From: Purpureocillium takamizusanense
Taxonomy: Eukaryota; Ascomycota; Sordariomycetes; Hypocreales; Ophiocordycipitaceae
NCBI RefSeq assembly: GCF_022605165.1
Contig: NC_063069.1
Location: forward strand, 2,604,001-2,668,000
Reading direction: 5' to 3'
DNA: 64,000 nt
How positions within the stretch are numbered: position 1 is the stretch's first letter; the number at the start of each line of letters is the position of its first letter. The notes beneath the pieces are model-generated. The model was given only the letters and a program-made list of their open reading frames with translations. It was not told the origin of the DNA and made no database searches. This document shows, in pieces, positions 11,601 through 23,841 of this stretch. Made by a program: the position numbers and the translations under genes.

Positions 11601-11680
<80 letters not shown>

Positions 11681-12260
11681 TTGTCACTCGAGCTTGTCCC
11701 TTCTCTCCAATATTCCATCTGTACGTCCGTCACTTACTCACAAACTCTCTTACCACAGCTACGGCCTCTTCCACTTCGCCCAACGCACCATCCCCCTCCT
11801 CCTCGCCGCCGTCCCCTCCTCCCCGCACCCGCCCTCCCTCATCGTCACCGGCGCCACCGCCTCCGTCCGCGGCAGCGCCCGCTTCGCCTCCTTCGCCGCC
11901 GCCAAGTTCGCCCAGCGCGCCCTCGCCCAGTCCCTCGCCCGCGAGTTCGGCCCCCGCGGCGTCCACGTCGCCCTCGCCATCGTCGACGGCAGCATCGACA
12001 CCCCCTGGGGCAAGGACCGCGTCGCCAACGGGGGCGTCGACGACGGCAAGATCAAGCCCGAAGCTGTAAGCCTTGCGCGCGCACGCACACTGCTCTCTCT
12101 CTCTCACTCTCCCTTTCCCTTTCCCTTTGCCCTCGACGTTGCGCGCGGATGCTGACACAGGTTTACTTAGATTGCTGAAAGCTACTGGCATCTGCACACC
12201 CAGCATAGATCTGCCTTTACACAGGAGCTGGACCTCCGCCCCTACGTTGAAAAGTTCTAA
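11201..12260 (+). CDS. Short-chain dehydrogenase/reductase-like protein, FxxxK variant
   Basis: Three exons (11201-11559, 11759-12065, 12171-12260) give 251 residues. The N-terminal Rossmann nucleotide-binding motif is AGTGSGTGAAAA (residues 14-25). The active-site region reads VTGATASVRGS...FAAAK: the usual catalytic tyrosine of YxxxK is a phenylalanine (Phe165), with Lys169 kept. A subfamily of SDRs with FxxxK is known in fungi and bacteria and its chemistry is unclear, so a classical oxidoreductase reaction should not be assumed. The C-terminus, ending in RPYVEKF, is conserved-looking and supplied by a small third exon. Intron 1 (199 nt) carries a perfect CA repeat; donors are GTGAGT and GTAAGC, acceptors CACAG and CTTAG. 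Coding sequence is extremely GC-rich at third positions. It converges on the Mug190 gene with about 150 bases between stop codons. Confidence 0.85.
11605..11678 (+). repeat. (CA)37 microsatellite inside an intron
   Basis: About 37 uninterrupted CA units lie wholly inside intron 1 (11560-11758) of the dehydrogenase gene, between the donor GTGAGT and the acceptor at 11758. Confidence 0.95.
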
Positions 12261-12413
12261 GTTACAAACACTCAATAAACACGTGTCAAGCAATGACGTA
12301 TCGTCATGTCTCGAACCTGAAATTGTGAATATGTGGCAAACTGTTTCAGTCTCCGGCTATACAAACAAACACCAAGTATCGTACCTCATCGACCGAATCC
12401 ATCACATCCTTGC

Positions 12414-15400
12414 TTAGACCTCCGTCTCAACATCCGGCTGGCGCCCGTCCAGAGCTCCCAGCTTCGTCACCTTTCTCACGGCGTACTTGGCCTCGTCCTT
12501 GGCAAACTGCGCGTTGCGCATCGGCCGCCACTGCATCAACCCCCTGTGCTTGCGATGCAGGTCGCGGCTGCGCGTCTTGTAGTCCTTGTAAGCTTTGATG
12601 GGGTTCTTGCTGCTGCTGCTTTGAGTTGACGAGCTTGTGCCCCCCGTCCCTTGCGTGTCCATCGACCGCCGCCCAGCGTCACTGCTCTGATCCGAGTAAC
12701 CATCCTGGAGGCCGAGATCGGGATTGCTGCTGCTGTCTTCATCCTCGTCGACGTCGTCTTGGTCAAACTCATCGTACTCTTCGCTATCGGGATTGGCATT
12801 ATTTGCAGACATGAGCTCCCGTGGGTCTTTGCCGAACGCGCCGCTCCAGTCCGTGCCGTCCTTGGCCAGCCACTTCTCCTTGTCCTTTTCGTCTGCCTGG
12901 GCGAGCACGTCGCGGCCGTGCGTCAACGACTCGTCATGCAGCTTCTGGACCAAAGGCGGCACCTCTGCATGGACCTCTTGCTCGCGCACTCCCTCGGCGT
13001 AGCAAGCCTCCCAAGCCTCAATCGTCTCCCGGGAGTCGTTGTCGCTGACGAAGCGGATGTGGTCGGTGTCGGTGCCAGCAGAGAAGCGGCCCCGGAACCT
13101 GATGCGGCCAACCTCCTCAATGTCCATATCAGGAATCTCTTTGTAATTGTCCTGGGTGATGTAGTTTTGCGAAAGTCGCAGCCTGTTGTCGCATTTGAAG
13201 ATGGGAAGATCAAAGTCGCGCTCCTCGCCGTCGGTGAGTTCCAGGAGCCAGGCCGCGGCGTATGCGTCGGGATTGCGACTCCCTCCAGAGTACAGCTCGA
13301 AGAAAACCGGCGATCGGTACCTGTGGCGGACAGGCAGCCGCATTCGGTGCTGTCCGTCTTCGCCCGTAATGTTAATCTCCATGCCATTTTCTGTCTTCTT
13401 CGAAAAGTGCTTCTTAACCGAAGCTGAAGATCCGCCGGTGCGCAGCCTCAACTTGACATGATTGCCGGGTGCGTAGTTGGTCAGGGCAATGGTGTCGGAT
13501 ATGAACTCAAACGTGCCAATGTCCCAGCCCAATTGAGGCGGGGGCAGCTTCAGCTCGACAGAACGGAAGAGCAGAGAGATGCGGACGCGGCCGAAGCCGA
13601 TGCCGCCGTCGAGAGGATACCACCTGGTGGACTCGCTGCTCGTCTGCAGCACATCGGACAGCTTCAGGGGCACAACGCCGATAATGGGATCATGCTGCCG
13701 ATTGCGCGAGTCGCGCACAGCAACAGTGACCACGCAGGACCGCCAGTCGCGGACAAACTTTTCGGTACCGGCGTTGAAGATGGGCTGCGAGGAGACGACC
13801 TTGGTCCTCGTCTTGTAAACGAGGTCGTCGTTGACAAGAATCGTACAGTACGAGCTCGGCAGCTTGCGTCCTTGCTCCTCCTTGACTTCACCTGCTTCTG
13901 GCCGGGCCGGTTCGTACTCCTTACCCTTTCGCTTTCCATCGGACCCCTTGACATTGGCAAGTTCCAGGCCGACAATCTGATGGACGACGACGCTGAGGAC
14001 GCCCGAGGGCCACAGAGGATCAGGCGGTGTGTGCACGACGGCATCCTCCTCCGTCGACTCAATGGTGCCCTTGTCTTCCTGGAACTCAGGTTTATCGGCC
14101 AGCTCCTTGGGCAGCTTAATGTCCTGACCCTGAGTACGAAGCGCCTTGCGGAACTGCGTCTTGCCGAAGAAGCCGACCTCCCAGTGGAGCTCACCGGGCA
14201 TGCTGCTGTCAGATTTGACGCCACGGAGTTTCGATACCTGTGGGAACATCTTTCCAGGGTGCTGGATGAGCTTCTGGATGCTGAGCTCAACCTTGCCCAC
14301 GACATCGTCGGCGGACGAGCGGTCGCTGTCCCACAGTTCCATGGAGAGCTGCTCGTCGGCGATGATGAGGTCGCTGGTGACCAAAAGGCCACAGGTCTCC
14401 TCGAAGACAGGGTTGAGGTCATCTTGAATGACGCGGGTGCAGAACTGCGGCTTTCCAAACTTGCTCCAGCTGATGGTAATGTATGGATCCGAACCGCCGC
14501 CCTTGCTTCCCCTCTGGTCTTGCTTGCTGAGGCCAGTCGCCTTGTGGATGCGAATGAACATGACGCCCATTGCCAGCGTCTCCTTCTTGATGTCGTCGCC
14601 CTGGAGCATCTTGCTCATGTCAATGGTCATGCTCTTTGGCGCCACGTACATGGACGCGGCCGCACCGATGGCCCAGTTGACAAAGTTGGAAATCAGGGGC
14701 AGATTGAGGATGTTGACGCCCTTTTCGACCATGGGCGTGCATCCGGCTTGAACCTTGGGGATGCCCATAAGAGTGAACGTCACGGCTTTGAGGAAAGGTG
14801 GATCAGGGGTGAGCTGGAGTCGCACTCGTGCTGTCGCAACGAGACCGATCAGCTCTACCCAGATTGGCAAGGGAACGCCAAAGAGTCCTTTGATGCCCAG
14901 ATAAAAGACGAGCTGCATGCCCATGTTTCGGGCTTTGGAGGCGACGTCCTCGCCGGATGGTTTTGCGTGATAGGCCACAGAGACTTCCATGTTGTAAAAC
15001 GAGCCGGCTTGCTCGGCGGCGGCGAGCTCGTTGGGGTCCATTGTTCTCTCATTTTCTTTGTGAATTTCGTCCTTGATGTCCTGCACGTGCGAGTCGGGCA
15101 GGGCTCTCATGTTAAGGATGCGGATGGGGTTGTTTCCCTGCTGAATGTTGGCGACTCGGACGTGCTCGATGATTCCGGGGACAGATGCGGCCATGACGTC
15201 TTCCAGCCTGCGAACGTTAGCAACTGTCGATCAATCATGTTTTGGGATGACCTCACGTATCGGCCACGGAAGCAAACATCTCGGGGTTAATGAGGCCCCA
15301 GACAATGCCAATGGCCGTGTTCATCCACTCGACAGACTCGGGGATGAGATTGACCGTGGCCGTCTCGCCGCGCTCTTGCTCGCTGGACCACTCGACGTCG

Positions 15401-16128
15401 CGACCCTGGCGGATCACGTCCTTGACCCAGAGAAAGACGCCGGAAGCAACGCAAAAGCCGAGGGGAACAAGTCCCAGGAGCCTGCCGCCGAAGAACTTGC
15501 CGATGAAGACAATGGCAATGAAGATGCCGAGGCAGAGGATATTTGCCTTGCGCTCGAGAGAGGCAAACATGGGCTCGTAGCTGACCGAGGGCGTCTTGTA
15601 AAAGAGCACCGACGTCTTTTCGCTGCGGATGGGCACGTCTGATGTGGCGCCCTCCTGGACGGGGTCTGGAGGCGCCAGAATGTCTTGGGCACGGCGGTAC
15701 TCTTCTCCAGACTGGTTCGAGGAGACCTTGGCGGTCGTTTGCTTGCCGAGGTTCTCGTTTGGAATTGACATCTGCGAGGGCGTCAGCGCGCTTCCACCTC
15801 TTGGCTTCAGGAGCTGGGGGGGGGGTTCCATTCATACCTGCGGGTTGTCGGCCGCCTCCTTAAAGTCCATCTGGGCGTCGCGAATGTCCACATCCTTACC
15901 GGTGACGGGGTCGCGGACGGTCCGCAGGTCCTTGCGCGTGGGCTTCTCCGTGTTCTTGTGGTCCTTGACCTCCTTGCTCTGCTTGTTCTTGCCGAGGTCG
16001 GCGTCGATTGCGGCGTCGCGCTCCTTCTTCTCCTTGTCGAGCTGCTCCATGAACTGCTGGATGTTGGGCACGCGGTTGCGCCCGCTGTAGTGCTGCCCCG
16101 AGGGCACCACATGCTCGTTGACGTTCAT
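12414..16128 (-). CDS. Mug190-like tricalbin/E-Syt-type SMP and C2 domain protein
   Basis: Three exons (16128-15838, 15771-15257, 15207-12414) join in frame to 1199 residues. The N-terminus is charged; a hydrophobic hairpin (about 174-213) would anchor the protein in the ER membrane. Next comes a region resembling an SMP lipid-transfer domain (about 235-440), then at least two C2-like domains, one starting near the FIRIHKATGLS segment and one near the VVVHQIVGLELANVKG segment. The C-terminus has acidic and Ser-rich stretches. This matches Mug190 and extended synaptotagmins, which tether the ER to the plasma membrane and move lipids between them. Both introns have GT...AG ends, the second with a perfect TGCTAAC branch site. 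The start ATG begins MNVNEHVV; an in-frame extension upstream uses no ATG, so this start is preferred, although an additional 5' exon is possible. Confidence 0.88.
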
Positions 16129-17363
16129 CGTGCCGGGAGCTCCGTCGCCTTCTGGGACGGGGAACAACGTGCGATTGCAGCGGCGGCGGTGGTGGTGGTT
16201 GTAGGGTATCTGTCACTCACTCAATCGCCACTCTCTCACTCACTTACACGAGGCGGGCCCAGGTTGCGAAGCGCGGTGGAGGAACGAGGGTGCGCCTGGC
16301 TCGGACACGCCTGTGAATGGGCATGCAGAGGAGGAAAGGGGGAGGGAAAGAAAAGATGGCAAGATCTGACCTGAGGGCCCGCCCGATTCAAGAAATATCG
16401 ACGGCGTTTGTAGGCAGGCAGGCGCCCAAGCAGAACGACATCATTCCTTCCCGTCTTGCTTGCGCCAGTGGGAGCTATCCAAGACGTGCGAGCTCGATGA
16501 CGTAGTAGGTACCTAGCTGTGGTGCCAGGCTCGCAGGGCCGGGGCCCGGGGGATACAAGCCGCTGCGGGCCTAACGGCATGGCAGACGAGGTACCAGCCG
16601 GGCTCCAAAAGCTCCGGAGGGGGACCAACGGTTGGCCATCTTGTAACACAGGCGACGCTTGAGGCAACAGAATGTCGCTGCTGGAGCCCACTAATAACGG
16701 GCCCTGGTACAGCTGGGTTCCCGGCGATCCGTTTCGAGCCTCGTCTTGGCCTCAATGCCTTTGTCTCTCTCTCTACCTAGTGCTTGCCCTCCTCCTCTGT
16801 GTCGGTTGCCTTGCGGTTCGACAGCTATACTGCACTCCCAGCCAGCCAGTCAGTCGTCCGTCCGTTGCGCGTGTCATTCGTTCTCCTACGCCCATCTTCC
16901 CCATGAGCTCTACAGAACTGTTACGGGCAGCAGCACGCCTTCGCAAAAAGTCAAGGCGAAAGGGCAGCACATTTTGGGTTTGACGATCGCCCGTGATTGC
17001 GTACATGGCTGCCCCGCCGCGCCGTCTCTCCACCAGATCGCGATCCACGTAACTACCAAGTACCCTTGGTACTCCCCATCCCCCATCGGCAGTTTCCCTG
17101 CATGGCCGGTGCGACCCAAGCTGCCAGCCACACCACCATCGCCACCACCACCCACCGTCGTCGTCGTCGTCGTCTGCTTAAATGTCTGAGCAAGGACCGA
17201 CCAAGATGCCTGCATCATATAGTAGTAGCTAGGAGCAGCAGCCATCGCCCCTTCGGCTGAGCCGCGCGTACAAGATCCTATTACTGCTGGTGGTAGTACC
17301 ACCGACACGCCCGCGTCGAGGCCATCGGCATCACTACTACTGCTGCTGCTGCTGCTGCTGCTA
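16129..17363. other. Intergenic region upstream of the Mug190-like gene
   Basis: This stretch holds the promoter and leader of the Mug190-like gene on its left and the 3' flank of the GFA-fold gene on its right. A TAGGTACCTA palindrome lies at 16506-16515 and a GCT trinucleotide run at 17338-17361, just beyond the GFA stop codon. I see no gene. Confidence 0.55.
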
Positions 17364-18227
17364 CTACTGGCTCTTATATTCCTGGCCCGACAGGTCCCCC
17401 GCGGGACCGACTTTGTTGACGCCGTCGAGCTTGCGGTAGTTGAGCCTGTCCAGGTCGATGCCGTTGATGGCCCGTGCCTGTGTCCATTCTCGTCAATTGA
17501 CGTCCCGTACAGAGCCAATGTGGCCTCCTTCTTGTTCTGTTCGGGGAGTGAGGAGAGAGAGAAAAAAGGTGGTGATACGCACGCTGATTCCGTAGGTCTT
17601 GGGGTCGCGCTCGCGAAAGTCGATGCAGATGCTCGCCCCGCACTTGGGGCAGAAGAGCTGGCCCTTGGTTTTTGTGTTGAACTGCGTAGGAGAGAAGACA
17701 AACGTGAGCAATCATGGCGCTCCTCGTCCTCGTCAAGTGTCCCAAAACATCCCGGCGGGTTCCTCCTCGGCGCCACCACCACAGCAGCATACTCGTCCTG
17801 GTCCGTCCTCTAGACCTGACTGACTGACTGACTGAGAGCGAGGGTGCCGCAAACTCACCTCATACACCGAGCAGCGCTCCTTGGATCCATTGTGCCACGT
17901 GACGTCCTCGTACGGCGGGTCTACAACCATTTCGAACGCCAACAGCGATCAGCGAAGAGTACCCCCCACTGGAAGGGGGAGGGACTTTTCATTGGAGGCA
18001 GCTCGGGTCGTCGGGCAAGAGAAGGAGGAGGAGGAGGAGACGAGGCAAAACGCACAGATGAGGAGATAGCCCAGGCGCCGGCAGATGGAGCAGCTGCAGT
18101 TGAGCACCGTGTACTCGTCGAGCGGCGGCGACAGCTTGAACGAGAAGCTGATGTAGCCGCAGTGGCAACCCCCGTCGTACTCCCCGTAGCGCTTCTCTTC
18201 AGCTGTCGTTGTCGTCTTCGTCGTCAT
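17364..18227 (-). CDS. GFA/CENP-V-fold zinc protein (glutathione-dependent formaldehyde-activating family)
   Basis: Four small exons (18227-18056, 17920-17859, 17681-17583, 17477-17364) give 148 residues, the normal size for the family. Zinc ligands are visible in order: CHC near residue 21, the NCSCSIC cluster, and CPKC near residue 92, followed by the family's C-terminal GIDLDRLNYRKLDG-like segment. Members have a Mss4-like beta fold; some bacterial ones capture S-hydroxymethyl-glutathione, but most fungal paralogues have no proven reaction. All junctions follow GT...AG (donors GTGCGT, GTGAGT, GTGCGT) and restore the conserved stretches YLLIYPPYEDV, CSVYEFNTKTKGQ and YGISARAING. Intron 1 uses a distal acceptor (TTGTAG) because nearer options hit an in-frame stop; this choice is the least certain part of the model. 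Confidence 0.85.
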
Positions 18228-19322
18228 TTTGCGGGAAAGAAGGGGGTTCCACGTGTGTGTTCTTGGTCTTGTTGTTGGTGGTGGTGTTGTTATCACGCGT
18301 TGCGCTTCATCAGATCAAAGACACGGGAGTGATGATGTCGTTGTTGCTTTAATAGCAATTCGTTACTCATTAGGTAGGGCTTACATATGTACACATGTCA
18401 TTCTCCCCCGCGCAGGACACAGGGATCCAGCCATTCTCCGCAAAGTTGTCATCCGTCGAGGCTTAGCAGCTGTCCAGCCGGCAGCATCCGCCTCACGCGT
18501 ACTCCGTCCCCATGTCCCGTACGTAGCATTACCTGCCACCACTACGTACTAACTTACTACTACTACTACCACTTCTGCCATACCACTGCACGACCGTTAA
18601 TAACTTTAGTGGTTAGTACATACACAGACGCTGACCCCATTTCCCACTCATCAGATGACAAATGCACACCGCATCCGAGAATGAGGCTCAGCCGTCGAGC
18701 GATCGGCCGAGAGCCCACACTCATCAGGGGTTCTTCTCCCCCTCAAACGGATCGCGGCACTTCGTACATCCACCATAGTAGCTAACTTAGTAGCCTCCAG
18801 CGGCGGTCCAAGTCCGATGTCTCCCTCTTCCTCTGCCGAACTCGCCGCCCAGCCAATGGGCTCGTCGCGGTTGTCGCACGACGATCGGAACTTTTGTCAC
18901 TGGCTGGGGTTCATGTTGACGATGATGCACGGGACTCGATTGAAGGGCGCAGAGCTTCACATGGCGCTGACGAGCGTCTGCGCCTCCTTGCGTCTTCGTT
19001 GTCAAATTTATCTCTGCATTAAGATTGATTATGTTTTGTTATGTGCTCCAGATCGCCCCTCTGTACGGGGAATATCCACGACCCGGCAGTCACAGTCAGC
19101 TTACCGCCTCCCTCCAAGGGTATCATCATCAATCAAACACCCAAAAATGCATCCCCTTTTGACATTGTCCCGGAACCTCATCGCAATCTCGCTCGAGTAA
19201 AGCAAATGCTACCACCGACGGACGCACCCATGCCAGATCACAAAAACGCCGTGCTCTCCGCCACTGCCGCAAAACTATGCTCCTCCTTGCACCGTTGAAT
19301 GCAACACCCGAAGAGCTCCCCT
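18228..19322. other. Intergenic region between GFA and MFS genes
   Basis: This stretch holds the GFA promoter (left) and the MFS 3' flank (right). Repeated TAC/ACT trinucleotides occur at 18540-18570. No protein-like frame is present. Confidence 0.55.
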
Positions 19323-21272
19323 TCACGCAGTCTGGGCCGGACCGTCCTCGTCGCTCGCCCTCCTGGGCGCGTTGGCCATTGCAGCCGGGTTCTCGCCCTG
19401 CTTCTCGGCGTTGCTCTCCTCCGACTCATCCTCCACCGGGTCGGCCGGCGCGGCAAATGTCGGGGCGTAGGCGCTCTTCTGGCGGATGCGGGCGCCGTAG
19501 TAGTAGAAGATGAATGGGATAGGGGCGAGAACGAGCGCCACGCAGCCCAGCAGCGTCGAGGCCCATTGGATGCCCAAGCCCTCAAACATCTGGCGCGCGA
19601 AGAGGGGGAACCCGGCACCGCACAGCGACCGCATGAACGTGTTGCCGGCAATGGCCGAGGCGGCAAACATGAGGTACGCGTCGACGAGGTAGTTGAGCGC
19701 CTGGAGGAAGATGGACATGAGACCGAAGCCGGTGCAGAGGCCGCTGAGGGTGGGGACGATCCAGTGGATGTCGGCGCGGTAGCCAGTCCTGATTGTTTGT
19801 TAGCAAAGGACTCTGGCGTGCAGACTCTTTGTCTGAAGCGTGACGGCGACTCACCATCCAAACCAGAAGATGCCAATGGCAAAGGAAATACCTCCCGCCA
19901 TGACGTTGGGCAGACGCCATTCAGGGATGGGAATGCCGTTGTTGGCGGCCAACTTTCGCATGTACCACGGCTGCTGCGCAATGACAGACGCGCCAGCCAG
20001 GAGCTGTCCGCAGATCATGCCGAAGAACGTCAGACCCGACTGGCCCGCGCTGAAGCCATGGACGCCGACAAAGACGATGGGGTATGCTGTCAGGAAGAGG
20101 TACAGGAGCCCGTAAATGAAGCTCATGTAGATGGAAAGCAGCAGGATAATGGGCTCCGTAAAGAGCAGGCGGAGAGGGCGAGAAAAGTTCTTCGTGACCA
20201 GCTCGCCAAAGTCGACCTCGATTTCCTCCTGCTTGGCGTGGATGCCCCAGTTCTTGGTGCGGCGACGCAGCTCGGCGGCCTTGCTGATGAGGATGACAGG
20301 CGGGTACGTCTCCTCGAGGAAGACGAGGTCGAGGATGAAGGCAGCGAAGCCCATGATGGAGGCAAGGTACTCGGTCCAGCGCCAGCCGAGGTGCGAGTAG
20401 GTGATGAAGCCGCCGATGAAGGGGGCCAGCAGGGGGCCGGTGAAGACGGCCATGGAGAAGAGGGTGACGGCGATGCCGCGGGTCCGGTTGTCGAACATGT
20501 CGGAGAAGACGGCGGCGACGACGGCGAGGGGGCAGGCGCCGAAGAAGCCGCTGAAGAAGCGGCAGAGGAGAATGGTCTGGATGTCCTTGGCGGTGGCGCA
20601 GGCGATGGAGAAGAGAGAGAAGCCAAACATGGCGACGACGATGGGCAGCCGTCTGCCGCGCAGTTCGGACAGGGGAGCCCACAGGGTCGGACCAAAGGCG
20701 AAGCCCATGACGTAGAAGGTAGTGCCCAGCAGGCCAACCTCGGAGCCGACATTGTACTGGGCCGCGACAACGCTCGTGGCGGACGAGAAGATGGACGAGG
20801 TAAAGGCCGACGTCATGGTCGTGTAGCCCAGCATGGCGGCCGTGAGGATCTTCTTGCGCAGTGGCCAGTTCTGCGAGTGCAAGGGGTCGTGCGGCCCGTC
20901 AAACTCGACCACGTACTCTTCGCGCTCCGGGAGCGGCGGGGGGTAGGCCTTGCCGGCGCCAAAGGGCGGCAGCGGCTTGGAGGCGACAGATCTCCTGCTG
21001 ATGCGACCCTCGGAGCCGACGGTGGCGCCGTGCTGGGTGCGCTGGGTCGCGATGCGGCTCAGGGCCGTGGGGTGTCGCTCGAGGTCGTTGGCCGTCGAGA
21101 CGCGGCTCATGTGTCGGCGCGAGAGGCTGCCGCGGCGGCTCTCCGACTCGGTCGACGCCGACGAGGCCGACAGGACGCGCTCGATCTCGTTGCTGGCGCG
21201 GCGACGGTACCGCTGGGGCGAGGCCGCCTCGGCCGCGGAGCTCAGCTCCTGGTCCACAACGTCCATGGGCAT
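19323..21272 (-). CDS. MFS drug:proton antiporter (DHA1; polyamine/multidrug type)
   Basis: Two exons (21272-19855 and 19788-19323) join in frame to 627 residues. About 130 residues of Ser/Arg-rich cytoplasmic tail precede the transporter, which opens with the HSQNWPLRKK segment typical of the TPO/FLR-like family. Roughly twelve hydrophobic segments follow; motif A appears as LSELRGRRLPI after TM2, and the RGIAVTLFSMAVFTGPLLAP stretch corresponds to the motif C region. A central charged loop precedes TM7. The C-terminal tail is acidic and probably cytoplasmic. The family exports polyamines, azoles and other toxic compounds; the substrate cannot be predicted here. The intron (donor GTGAGT, acceptor ATCAG) restores FGWTGYRADIHW. 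The first ATG (MPMDVV) is chosen, with a second two codons later. No biosynthetic cluster surrounds it. Confidence 0.9.
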
Positions 21273-23841
21273 TGTGGCGGTAGGTCGCTAAGGGGTGCTC
21301 CTAGTCTTGATGCTCTGTTGATGATGTTGTTGTTGTTATGGGGCGTCGATGATGATGATGCGATGAATCCGATGATGCCCGCTTCAATATCCCAGTCGTC
21401 GCGGTCGCCGCAACCGCTTGTTGTTGTTATTGTTGTTGTGCCTGCCCACGAGACAGCCGTCCTGAGAGGCAAGAGGTCGATGTGTGTGAAGCAGAAGGCA
21501 AAAAAGTCTAAAATGTGAAAGGGGGATGGATGAGGGGATCCGAGAAAAGAACTTGTACTAGGCAGGAACCGAGCAAGCCTCTTTTTTTTTTCTCTCTTCC
21601 TCTTCACACTCTCTGGTGCTGTAGTATTGCAGTTGTCTTTCTGCACCGATGGAAGCTCGGGGTGCGGCTTATGGATGGTGCTAAACAAGAGGCTTGCAGC
21701 GCTAGGCGTGCCTACGCACCCAATCGCGGCTGAATTTGCCGACCGAGCCGGGGCGGGTCTGTTTTGAGCCTCGGCGTGCGGCGGTCGGTGGTTCGGAATG
21801 TGGGATAAAAGTGTACAGGATGATGCTGCGTCTTGTCTTTGTCGTCGGGCGTTTATATCCAAGATTGAAGTACTATACAGATTGTCGGGTTGTGGCTCTC
21901 CAAGGAACAAGCAAGCAAGCAACGAGGGGCCTCGGCCTGCGTGTCACTGGGGTGGAAAGGCGAGACGACTCCAATCTGAGACAACAACAACACAAAAGGG
22001 CCCGTCGGTAGACTAGCCGGATCCAAGAAAGTGTCAGTAATAACTCGTACTATGGGGAATTGAGTTTGACATTGTAGGTGGGCATTCGCTTGCTCTTTTA
22101 TTATGCATGCTGAACTGCGTTACTACGTATGTGCGTACGACCAAAGGGGGGAAAGTGTTCTCCCGCAATCGTGCGTGGAGAGTCCGCGGACAGTATCATC
22201 ACTGCTGCTGCTGCTGCTCGGACTTCTGGAAGCCTCTCAACCCCGTTACTGTGCTCAGCCCTGGCAGCTTGTCATCATGCATGCGCTCGTTCGCGTCGTT
22301 GCTCTGCAATCGCGCGAGCAGGGGGGGCCAGGGGGGGTGGGTGTCCATTACGGGCGCCCCGCCTGATTGACGGGACTCATGGCCAACATCCGGCCGAGTC
22401 GCTCGCTCTGATGCCGAAACTAGCATTGGTAGAAAAAAAAATCAACCACCGAAAAAAAAATGATGCTGCTACGCGTCCCAGTTCCGGTGGCTTTTTCATT
22501 AGTCAGTGAGAGGGGTGGGCCTGCTGCGCCTGTGTGCTGCAGGGCGTGTGTGCGGGCGGGCCGTTGGTAGTGTCGGCATTGAGGCGTTGTCGCGACACGC
22601 GAGCGAGAGGGAGCCGCGAAAATCTACGTACCAGGTGTTACCATGAACGATGATAGAATCTGCAACAGTGACAAACCCGTGGGGGATGACAAAGATCGCC
22701 CACGGGGGCCCCGGCAGAGTCTGCGACAGGGCTCATCCCGTATTGTCGGCACCATCATCGTCATACTACGCACGCTGTGGCCTCTAGACGGGGAGCCGCC
22801 TTTCCCATACCTTACTATGTCCGTCTACGTATCGCCTCAAATACGTCCAAGGCTCGGTTGCGTTTTCAAAGCTCGGCAGCGTCGGGCCATGCTTGATTGT
22901 TCGAAGTCATCCCTACCTAGGGTACGGAGTGCTACTACGTCCCAGAGAGTGGTGCAGACGTTCCGCGGCGAGCAGCGTGAAACACCACTCCTCGTTGTAG
23001 GCATACTAACGTTGGGTTTTGCACGACGTGGTGGGAAATTCTTCGTAGTTGGAAGCGAACTGCATCGGGTTCTCAGCGGCGTCCGTCACCGCGATCCCGT
23101 TCCTGAGTAGCCCCGGTTCTTCACAGGCAGGCGGGTCCAGGCTAGTGTGCAACAACCAGGAGAAAACGGCCCTGCGTCAAGCTTGTCAGGTTCCCGCTAC
23201 GAGTTAAACACGGCCCGGAGTGGCAGCACGACACAGAAGCTCCGACCAGCCGCAAAACCGCCCTCTCTTTACCCTCTCTCCCTTGGCCTCCGCGGCGGTT
23301 GCTGTTGGGCGGCGGGGCGTGTGCTCGGAACCGCGAGCTGAGGTATCACATTTGTTGGGTGCCTGCAGCGGTGCAGGCTTCGGCAGGGGATGGGGACGGG
23401 AAGCAACGATGGAGCTGACGAAATGGTAACTTAGTGAGTGGGATGGTGGGCTCGGTGCTGCTGCCGCTGCTGCTGCTGCACGACGACGTAATGCCCCCGT
23501 CAGGCCATCGGCGTGGGCGAACAGGGGTCTGAGTCCTGGAACTGACTCTGCTGTCTTTGCTGTTCCCCCACCCCTGCCTGGGGCGACCGTCACGGGCCGG
23601 CAGGGGGGGCCACCGGACCCGAAGACGCACCGGAATGATGGAGCGACGACTTCCATCAATGGAACCCCGCCAAAACATGCTTTCGTCAGGGGTCTCACTG
23701 ATTCCTCATTGCGAGCCCCCTTCACTCATCGACGCCATTGCCCAGGAAATGACATCAATTCATGGCCGCGATGCGAACACTTGCATTCAGCTTCGACACG
23801 CTCGTCCCAAACGCCTCGCATCAGAATCGCTCCGCCGTCAC
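21273..23841. other. Intergenic region upstream of the MFS gene
   Basis: These 2.6 kb hold the MFS promoter on the left and the sugar-transporter 3' flank on the right. TG- and T-rich tracts (21310-21440, 21583-21592) lie near the MFS start, and G-runs cluster at 22321-22340. Frames such as 22643-23110 on the plus strand have no recognisable domain or gene structure. I see no gene. Confidence 0.5.

Noticed and set aside
11538..12178. Frames running through the CA repeat that encode His-Thr runs
   Set aside because: They read intron sequence of the dehydrogenase gene; proper splicing removes the repeat.
13458..15290. Plus-strand frame of 610 codons opposite the Mug190-like gene
   Set aside because: It is a shadow of the SMP/C2 protein; it has no domain of its own and crosses the intron boundary of the true gene.
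19299..21518. Plus-strand frame of 739 codons opposite the MFS transporter
   Set aside because: It is antisense to a clear transporter gene and rich in Gly/Arg/Glu, as expected from GC-biased third positions read backward.
22643..23110. Plus-strand frame of 155 codons upstream of the MFS gene
   Set aside because: No domain, odd composition and no splice or promoter evidence.
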